A stretch of DNA of 10,602 nucleotides from an uncultured Collinsella sp. (GTDB lineage: Bacteria > Actinomycetota > Coriobacteriia > Coriobacteriales > Coriobacteriaceae). Position 1 is the first letter of the stretch; every line of letters begins with the position of its first letter. The notes under the pieces are model-generated. The model saw only the letters and a list, made by a program, of their open reading frames with translations. It ran no database searches and was not told the DNA's origin. This document shows positions 6,592 to 10,602 of the stretch, in pieces. The position numbers and the translations under genes are program-made. The stretch is taken from assembly GCA_902478945.1 (NCBI GenBank), contig CABSMX010000076.1, positions 1-10,602 on the forward strand, in the 5' to 3' direction.

Positions 6592-7203
6592 CTAGCTATT
6601 AAACCCGTTGAACTTTAGGTAGCTCATTAGATACGCCTTCGATACAAAAGACGATACCGCGCTGCGTACGAGCAGCGACTCGCGTGTGACCTGATGAGCC
6701 GTATCGGGTACAGGTACCTGCTCAATGGAAAAAGCCGCGCGAATCGATGCCTCGAGCTGATCAATCACATAATCAAAGGCGGTCGGTGCATCATAGCTCA
6801 GGCGCTGAATGTTAAAGAGTGCCTGAACCGCTGCGATGGGCAGCACCTGCTTAAAGATACAAATGGAGATGAGACGCGCAATCTGCTCGCGACCATATTG
6901 CTTTTTAACCGGAGCGGGAACGAGGCCGACCTTTACGTAGTTATTGATCATCGATGGCGTAATGACGGGCTGCTCCACACAAATCGAAAGCGGCTCCATC
7001 CACTGCGCAACATATTCGATAACCTGATCACGATAGAGCGATACGTTAGGCAGCTGGTCATAGCGCGGCAGGCTCAACGCGTTGAGTTTACGCACCGTAT
7101 CGGACTGAATAAATGCATCCGGCAGCACCGTCGGCTGAATATCCTCCGGCTTAATGCCGACCGATGTATCGGACATCGGGATAACATGTTTGACGTGGTT
7201 CAT
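6592..7203 (-). CDS. DUF1836 domain protein, MerR-like HTH regulator
   Basis: Probable DNA-binding regulator, 203 residues. The DUF1836 region covers about 45-150. Recognisable parts are LPRYDQLPNVSLYRDQVIEYV (45-65), then ITPSMINNYVKVGLVPAPVK (81-100), typical of a MerR-type recognition helix and turn, followed by KQYGREQIARLISICIFKQV (101-120). No ligand domain or cysteine cluster is seen; the C-terminal 50 residues are helical-looking and uncharacterised. The start chosen is the ATG at 7203 because GGAGG stands six bases before it; open codons continue upstream to 7332 but lie over the promoter and the trxB terminator. Its promoter holds a perfect palindrome, which suggests autoregulation. 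It is convergent with degV, and both promoters carry CTAGAT half-sites. The biological role of DUF1836 proteins is poorly known. Confidence 0.88.
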   Translation of the reverse strand: MNHVKHVIPMSDTSVGIKPEDIQPTVLPDAFIQSDTVRKLNALSLPRYDQLPNVSLYRDQVIEYVAQWMEPLSICVEQPVITPSMINNYVKVGLVPAPVKKQYGREQIARLISICIFKQVLPIAAVQALFNIQRLSYDAPTAFDYVIDQLEASIRAAFSIEQVPVPDTAHQVTRESLLVRSAVSSFVSKAYLMSYLKFNGFNS

Positions 7204-7227
7204 CAGAGGCCTCCGTTCGTTTACTAT

Positions 7228-7256
7228 ATTGTATTCTAGATAATCTAGTTTTGCAT
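7228..7256 (-). promoter_or_regulatory. Promoter of the DUF1836 gene with palindromic operator
   Basis: On the minus strand a -10 TACAAT (7228-7233) is preceded by a 17-base spacer and a weak -35 ATGCAA (7251-7256). The spacer contains the perfect palindrome CTAGATAATCTAG (7236-7248). A palindrome between -35 and -10 is where MerR-type proteins bind, and the gene served encodes a MerR-like HTH protein, so autoregulation is the simple inference. Confidence 0.6.
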
Positions 7257-7267
7257 ACCACATTGCC

Positions 7268-7317
7268 GCTAAGTAAAAGTGGTTGGACAGCACATTGACG
7301 CACCGTCCAACCACTTT
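7268..7317 (-). terminator. Rho-independent terminator of trxB
   Basis: AAAGTGGTTGGAC (7276-7288) pairs perfectly with GTCCAACCACTTT (7305-7317), 13 bp with a 16-base loop. Read leftward from trxB, the stem runs into TTTTACTT. It separates trxB from the DUF1836 promoter. Confidence 0.88.
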
Positions 7318-7357
7318 GTTTAAAGATAGCAACCTTACATAAGATATATTATCGTAC

Positions 7358-8296
7358 TTATCCGTGTAAGAAAGCGTATGCGCTGGTAGCTGCTATGGCT
7401 CCGTCCGATACGGCGGTCACAACTTGGCGTAAACGCTTGGAACGGATATCGCCGGCGGCATATAAGCCAGGTGTGCGGGTGGCCATCGATTCGTCGGTCA
7501 CAATGCCGCCGTCGGGCGCCAGATCCACCAGATGCTCTACAAGCTCGGTATGGGGCTGCGTGCCAGCAAAGACAAAGATACCAAACGAGCCTGGATCGAA
7601 GGACTCGGAATAGGTTTCACCGGTGGCGTTGTCCTTAAATGTGATAGTCGTGGGCATGGCCTCGCCCGATAGTTCCACAATACTAGTTTGGTACCTAACT
7701 GAAATATTATCTTTTGCGAGCACCTTTTGAACCACGCCATCGGGGGCGCGGAACTGATCGCGGCGCATGACGATGGTCACGCTGCTGGCGATTTCCGACA
7801 AGAACAGGGCTTCCTCGCAGGCGGCATTGCCGCCACCGATGACAAAGACCTGTTTACCGCGAAAGAACATGCCATCGCACGTCGCGCAATACGAAACGCC
7901 GCGACCGCGATACGTATCCTCGCCAACAAAACCAGCAGATCGCGGCGTGGCACCCATGCAAGCGATAACGCTCGAGGCCAGTGTATCGCCCGTATCGTGA
8001 TGCACCGTAAACAACGCCGCATCCGCATCGTAATCGATACCCGTAACCATGCTCCATGCAACCTGTGCTCCCAGGCCCTCTGCATGTTGCTGAAAACGCT
8101 CGCCGAGTTCGGCGCCACTCAAGAGAGGAATGCCCGGATAGTTCTCGACCTCATTGGTTGTGGCGATCTGTCCTCCCGACATGCCCTGTTCAATCACGGT
8201 CGTCGTTAGGTTAGCGCGCGCCGCATAGATGGCTGCAGCATAGCCCGCAGGCCCGCCGCCGATAATCGCAACATCGATCGGCTGATGAGTAGTCAT
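7358..8296 (-). CDS. trxB: Thioredoxin reductase (NADPH)
   Basis: FAD-dependent cytosolic enzyme that passes electrons from NADPH to thioredoxin; 312 residues, normal length. FAD-binding GGGPAG at 13-18, the redox pair CATC with C137 and C140, the second nucleotide-binding GGGNAA at 154-159, and the C-terminal FAD signature AAGDIRSKRLRQVVTAVSDG (280-299) are all present. The NADPH phosphate-binding motif, usually HRRxxxR, reads MRRDQFR at 177-183: the two arginines and the last arginine are kept and the histidine is replaced by Met. The start is the ATG at 8296 behind an excellent AGGAGG; the frame stays open to 8950 but this is only the shadow of the divergent gene. No thioredoxin gene is adjacent. 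It is divergent from the glycosyltransferase gene, with about 117 bases between the starts. Confidence 0.96.
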   Translation of the reverse strand: MTTHQPIDVAIIGGGPAGYAAAIYAARANLTTTVIEQGMSGGQIATTNEVENYPGIPLLSGAELGERFQQHAEGLGAQVAWSMVTGIDYDADAALFTVHHDTGDTLASSVIACMGATPRSAGFVGEDTYRGRGVSYCATCDGMFFRGKQVFVIGGGNAACEEALFLSEIASSVTIVMRRDQFRAPDGVVQKVLAKDNISVRYQTSIVELSGEAMPTTITFKDNATGETYSESFDPGSFGIFVFAGTQPHTELVEHLVDLAPDGGIVTDESMATRTPGLYAAGDIRSKRLRQVVTAVSDGAIAATSAYAFLHG

Positions 8297-8413
8297 GAAG
8301 AGACCTCCTGTCGAAAGATTGGCGTTCTTTGCGCTCATACCCAAATTTATGCGAACGTGACACTCATGCACTACAATGATTCTCTGCGAATCAAAGACGA
8401 AGGGGAGATATCG
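8297..8413. promoter_or_regulatory. Divergent promoter region, trxB / glycosyltransferase
   Basis: This 117-base spacer must hold promoters for both directions. Rightward, a TACAAT at 8372-8377 is the best -10, without a convincing -35. Leftward, CATAAA- and TATGAG-like hexamers can be seen but none is convincing. The two ribosome binding sites are clear: AGGAGG for trxB and AGGGGAG (8401-8407) for the glycosyltransferase. Confidence 0.45.
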
Positions 8414-9715
8414 ATGGATCAGACGCAGACGAGCGACGACGCTCCCCTGCCCACGCACAGCACTCCCCAATCGGAGCAAACCACACTCTTGGCTCAGCAA
8501 AAACCTCTCGTGACCATTGTGCACGCCTCGGTCGGCTCGGGCCACAAGGCCGCCGCAAATGCGATTGCGCAGGCATTCGACCTCATCCGCGGCACCAATG
8601 GCATCCCCGAGGATGTTGAGATTGAAGTGCTCGATATCCTTGATTTTGGACGCATAAAATTCGACGGCAACAAAACGGCTGCCTCGTTTACCGGCGCTAC
8701 GCGCCCAATTTATGACTTGACCTGGCGTTATACCCTTACAGGACACCTGCTTTGGGGCGGCGGCACGGCATGGTCGCGCATCATGTTCCCCGCATTTAAC
8801 GAATACGTTCGGACTCGTAGGCCCATTGCCGTGGTAGCCACGCATATCACGGCAGCCAACGTTGCCGTTGGTGCGCGCGTCATTACGGGCATCGACTATC
8901 CCGTCATTTGCGTACCGACCGATTACGAGGTGGAGGGCTGGTGGCCCCATAAGGACACCGACCTATTCTGTGTGGCAAACGAGTTTATGGCCGAGACACT
9001 CCGTCCCCGCAAGGTTCCCGAGACCAAGATCCGCATTACGGGCATTCCCATTCGCGCCGGGTTTGATACGGGCTACAACCGCGAGGAAGAACTCGAAAAG
9101 TTCAATCTCCCCACAGACAAACTCGTTGTGCTGGTGATGGCCGGCGCCAGTTTGCCTCAACCGTATGTTCGCTTTCGCGCGGAGATGGACCGCACCCTCC
9201 CCTTCCTGCGCAGCTTCGAGGACATGCACTTTGTCTTTTTGCCGGGCAAGGATGCCGAATATGCCACCCGCCTCAAAACGCTTTTCGATGCCATGAAACT
9301 CGAGAACGTCACGGTTCTTGACTATGTCAATGACATGGCAGCGCTTATGCACGGGTGTGACCTGGCAATTCTCAAATCGGGCGGACTCACTGTTACCGAA
9401 TGCCTGTGCGCACACCTGCCGATGATTCTGCTGGGCAAGTCATATGGCCAGGAAAAGGCCAACACCACCATGCTCACCGGCATGGGCGCCAGCATGCATG
9501 TCACCACCGCACGCGAGCTCATCGTGACACTGCGCCACCTCCACGATCATCCCGAGTCGCTCAAGGCACTACTCATTAACGGCGAAGTGCTGCGCCGTCC
9601 ACGCGCAGCCGAGGACATCGCCATCGCAACCATGGAGCTTGCAGGCAAGCCCCAAAAGCGAAAACGAGCCTTCTGCCGCTTCTACTGGGGCGAAAAACCC
9701 GCGCATATCCGCTAG
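8414..9715 (+). CDS. Diacylglycerol glycosyltransferase, MGDG synthase/UgtP family (GT28)
   Basis: Membrane-associated GT-B glycosyltransferase, 433 residues. The family moves glucose or galactose from a UDP-sugar to diacylglycerol, making glycolipids used in the membrane and as lipoteichoic-acid-type anchors. The N-terminal MGDG-synthase domain covers about 31-195, with HASVGSGHKAAANAI at 37-51 (the usual xxGxGH-RAA motif). The C-terminal GT28 domain covers about 215-410, with the donor-binding KSGGLTVTE (321-329) and GQEKANTTML (345-354). The first 30 residues are Thr/Ser/Gln-rich and probably disordered; the last 20 are basic and aromatic and could touch the membrane. The ATG at 8414 is chosen because AGGGGAG lies seven bases upstream; an in-frame ATG at 8285 sits inside the trxB start and has no family-like residues. 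The sugar and the number of sugars added cannot be told from the sequence. Confidence 0.88.
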   Translation: MDQTQTSDDAPLPTHSTPQSEQTTLLAQQKPLVTIVHASVGSGHKAAANAIAQAFDLIRGTNGIPEDVEIEVLDILDFGRIKFDGNKTAASFTGATRPIYDLTWRYTLTGHLLWGGGTAWSRIMFPAFNEYVRTRRPIAVVATHITAANVAVGARVITGIDYPVICVPTDYEVEGWWPHKDTDLFCVANEFMAETLRPRKVPETKIRITGIPIRAGFDTGYNREEELEKFNLPTDKLVVLVMAGASLPQPYVRFRAEMDRTLPFLRSFEDMHFVFLPGKDAEYATRLKTLFDAMKLENVTVLDYVNDMAALMHGCDLAILKSGGLTVTECLCAHLPMILLGKSYGQEKANTTMLTGMGASMHVTTARELIVTLRHLHDHPESLKALLINGEVLRRPRAAEDIAIATMELAGKPQKRKRAFCRFYWGEKPAHIR

Positions 9716-9728
9716 CATTGGATTGTCC

Positions 9729-9841
9729 GCTTACCTGTGGGAGGCCCCTATATATCATCCCATGCTCAAACATTCTCGCTTCGCTTCGCTCGCTGCGAAA
9801 CTGCGCGTGGGACGATATATAGGGGCCTCCCACAGGTAAGC
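9729..9841. repeat. Palindromic repeat element, copy 1 (34-bp arms)
   Basis: The left arm 9729-9762 and the right arm 9808-9841 are reverse complements at 33 of 34 positions; the one difference (A9757 against C9813) leaves the arm AT-rich at its centre (CCCCTATATATC). The 45-base spacer contains CGCTT units (9777-9790) and a small TTCGC/GCGAA complementarity. A second, shorter copy in opposite orientation is at 10112-10191. It starts 13 bases after the glycosyltransferase stop, so the RNA hairpin may end or protect that transcript, although no T-run follows. No reading frame across it looks like a real protein. Confidence 0.88.
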
Positions 9842-10111
9842 TTCGTTAACGTACTAGCAGCTATAACAGATTCCCCTCCACTAGAACCTGCAAAGGCAAA
9901 ACCGGAAATTATAAATACAGTTAGCCGACGCGATAAAGGGGCTATTCCTTTGTCGCGTCGGCTAACTAGAATCTAAAACACATTCCTAGCTAGGATTTGC
10001 AAGGATGTAATCCAGCTAATGGAGAGTCGGAACGACAAGCAAGTCGTAATTATATTGATGAGGCCTATCGCGCAAGTCGAAATGCATATTCAAGCATGTG
10101 GCCTCTCACCC
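9842..10111. other. AT-rich intergenic DNA between the two palindromic repeats
   Basis: No convincing gene. It contains the hairpin at 9919-9967 and a perfect 12-bp palindrome TCCTAGCTAGGA at 9984-9995. From about 10020 to 10100 one plus-strand frame reads protein-like (for example NYIDEAYRASRNAY, near 10048-10089), but its only start is a weak TTG at 9997 and it runs straight through the second repeat. It may be a decayed gene remnant; I do not call it. Confidence 0.5.
9919..9967. terminator. Strong hairpin, probable terminator for leftward transcription
   Basis: AGTTAGCCGACGCGA (9919-9933) pairs with TCGCGTCGGCTAACT (9953-9967); the stem continues through a T.G wobble (9934/9952) and AAAGG/CCTTT (9935-9939/9947-9951) to a 7-base loop, about 21 pairs in all. 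Leftward it is followed by GTATTTATAATTT, fairly T-rich; rightward by AGAATC. It could stop transcripts from dut or act in both directions between the two convergent genes. Confidence 0.7.
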
Positions 10112-10191
10112 GGGGCCCACACATATCGTCCCGCGCGCAGTTTCGCAGCGCAGCGAGAATGTTTGAGCAAGGGATGATATATAGGGGCCAC
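10112..10191. repeat. Palindromic repeat element, copy 2 (shorter, inverted relative to copy 1)
   Basis: Read on the plus strand, it matches the minus strand of copy 1 through the spacer and inner arms: GCGCAGTTTCGCAGCG, then AGCGAGAATGTTTGAGCA, then GGGATGATATATAGGGGCC (10171-10189). It lacks 9 bases of the GCGAA-type units present in copy 1. Its own arms, 10112-10132 and 10171-10191, match at 16 of 21 positions, so this copy is more decayed, and the outer part of copy 1 (ACCTGTGGGAGG) is absent or changed. Confidence 0.82.
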
Positions 10192-10203
10192 CTAGGAGCG
10201 AGC

Positions 10204-10240
10204 GGGCATTACGATGCCCATTTTCAACGAAGAAATGGGC
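10204..10240. terminator. Two mutually exclusive hairpins at the 3' end of dut
   Basis: GGGCAT/ATGCCC (10204-10209/10214-10219, TACG loop) and GCCCATTT/AAATGGGC (10216-10223/10233-10240) share the bases 10216-10219, so only one can form. The first is followed rightward by ATTTTC and could act as a weak terminator for rightward transcripts. The second reaches the first base of the dut stop codon; leftward there is no U-tract. The terminator role is uncertain. Confidence 0.45.
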
Positions 10241-10574
10241 TAAGCGACGCCGCTAGAACCGAAACCGCCGGCTCCTCGATCGGTTTTGTCTAGTTCTTCT
10301 AGTTCTACGAGATTGACCGTGGGGACTTCTTGGATGACGAGTTGGGCAATACGGTCGCCTTTGTTGATCTGGATATTGTTGGTAGGATCCAGGTTGATGA
10401 GGATGACCTTAAGCTCGCCTCGATAGTGGGCGTCGATGAGGCCGGGCGTGTTGACTATAGACAGGCCCTGCTTAATGGCTAGACCGCTGCGGGGTTGGAC
10501 AAAGCCGGCGTAACCATCGGGCAGCGCAATGGCCAAGCCAGTGGAGACCAAGCGACGCTCAAAGGGCTTGAGGA
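10240..10574 (-). CDS. dut: Deoxyuridine 5'-triphosphate nucleotidohydrolase, N-terminus missing
   Basis: Trimeric dUTPase that hydrolyses dUTP to dUMP and pyrophosphate, keeping uracil out of DNA and feeding dTMP synthesis. About 110 C-terminal residues are visible; the 5' end, roughly 30-40 residues including motif 1, is cut by the adapter at 10575. The frame stays open to the junction (LKPFERRLVSTGLAIALP at the left of the fragment), so the TTG at 10551 is not the true start. Motif 2 PRSGLAIKQGLS, motif 3 GLIDAHYRGELKV with the catalytic Asp (GLID), motif 4 GDRIAQLVIQ and motif 5 DRGAGGFGSSG are all present in order. The second Asp seen in many family members after GLID (as in GLIDSDY) is His here, a position that varies in actinobacteria. 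Ends convergently with the glycosyltransferase gene across the repeat-rich spacer. Confidence 0.95.
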
Positions 10575-10602
10575 CTGTCTCTTATACACATCTGACGCTG
10601 CC
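10575..10602 (-). other. Sequencing adapter (Nextera/Tn5 read-1 arm, reverse complement)
   Basis: CTGTCTCTTATACACATCT (10575-10593) is the Tn5 mosaic end in reverse complement, and the following bases to 10602 continue the read-1 adapter. It is the same arm as at the left end. Genomic sequence therefore stops at 10574, inside dut. Confidence 0.97.

Noticed and set aside
8297..8950. Upstream extension of trxB to a 530-residue protein
   Set aside because: The extension is antisense to the glycosyltransferase gene. The normal FAD-binding N-terminus begins right after the ATG at 8296, which has a near-perfect ribosome binding site.
9729..10191. CRISPR array
   Set aside because: Only two copies, in opposite orientation, with long palindromic arms and related spacers; no cas genes.
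9997..10293. 98-codon plus-strand frame across repeat copy 2 into dut
   Set aside because: Weak TTG start, passes through a palindromic repeat, and ends antisense to the clear dUTPase motif 5.
1..10602. Composite transposon suggested by identical inverted 19-bp ends
   Set aside because: The ends are the Tn5 mosaic end followed by Nextera adapter bases, a library artefact. No transposase or resistance gene lies between them.

Overview
The window is a linear piece of a moderately GC-rich genome (GC-ending codons predominate), with short AT-rich intergenic stretches. Gene content and order point to an actinobacterium of the Coriobacteriia, most likely a Collinsella-like gut organism. The main clue is the pgsA - GarA-like FHA protein - FtsR-type MerR neighbourhood, which resembles the mycobacterial pgsA2/garA/Rv1828 region, together with a DUF1836 regulator. 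The genus is inferred from recollection, not from a search. Both ends of the contig (1-26 and 10575-10602) are Nextera/Tn5 sequencing adapter, so the two outermost genes are cut artificially.

Layout: (1) 27-1180, minus strand: a membrane permease of ABC-2-like topology whose C-terminus runs off the left edge. It is easy to miss because it has no stop codon in the window. (2) 1181-1674: about 490 bp without a gene, containing a striking 18-bp-arm inverted repeat. (3) 1675-5476, plus strand: a tightly spaced five-gene cluster, pgsA (phosphatidylglycerophosphate synthase), a GarA/OdhI-like FHA phospho-switch protein, an FtsR-like MerR regulator, apt (adenine salvage) and a secreted NlpC/P60 peptidoglycan hydrolase, closed by a hairpin at 5501-5540. 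(4) 5652-6518, plus strand: a DegV fatty-acid-binding protein with its own promoter. (5) 6592-7203, minus strand: a DUF1836 (MerR-like HTH) regulator, convergent with degV and sharing a bidirectional terminator. A perfect 13-bp palindrome lies in its promoter. (6) 7358-8296, minus strand: trxB, thioredoxin reductase. (7) 8414-9715, plus strand, divergent from trxB: a processive-type diacylglycerol glycosyltransferase (MGDG synthase/UgtP family). (8) 9716-10239: about 520 bp holding two copies of a roughly 80-110 bp palindromic repeat in opposite orientation, a 21-bp-stem hairpin and overlapping hairpins. (9) 10240-10574, minus strand: dut (dUTPase), with its N-terminus missing at the right edge.

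The themes are envelope biogenesis (pgsA, NlpC/P60, glycolipid glycosyltransferase, DegV lipid binding) and phospho-signalling or growth control (GarA-like protein, FtsR-like regulator), with nucleotide housekeeping (apt, dut) and redox (trxB). No CRISPR array, transposase, integrase, phage gene or rRNA/tRNA gene was seen. The most interesting points are the conserved phosphothreonine switch motif in the FHA protein, the paired palindromic repeats near the right end, the inverted repeat upstream of pgsA, and the CTAGAT half-sites shared by the DUF1836 and degV promoters.
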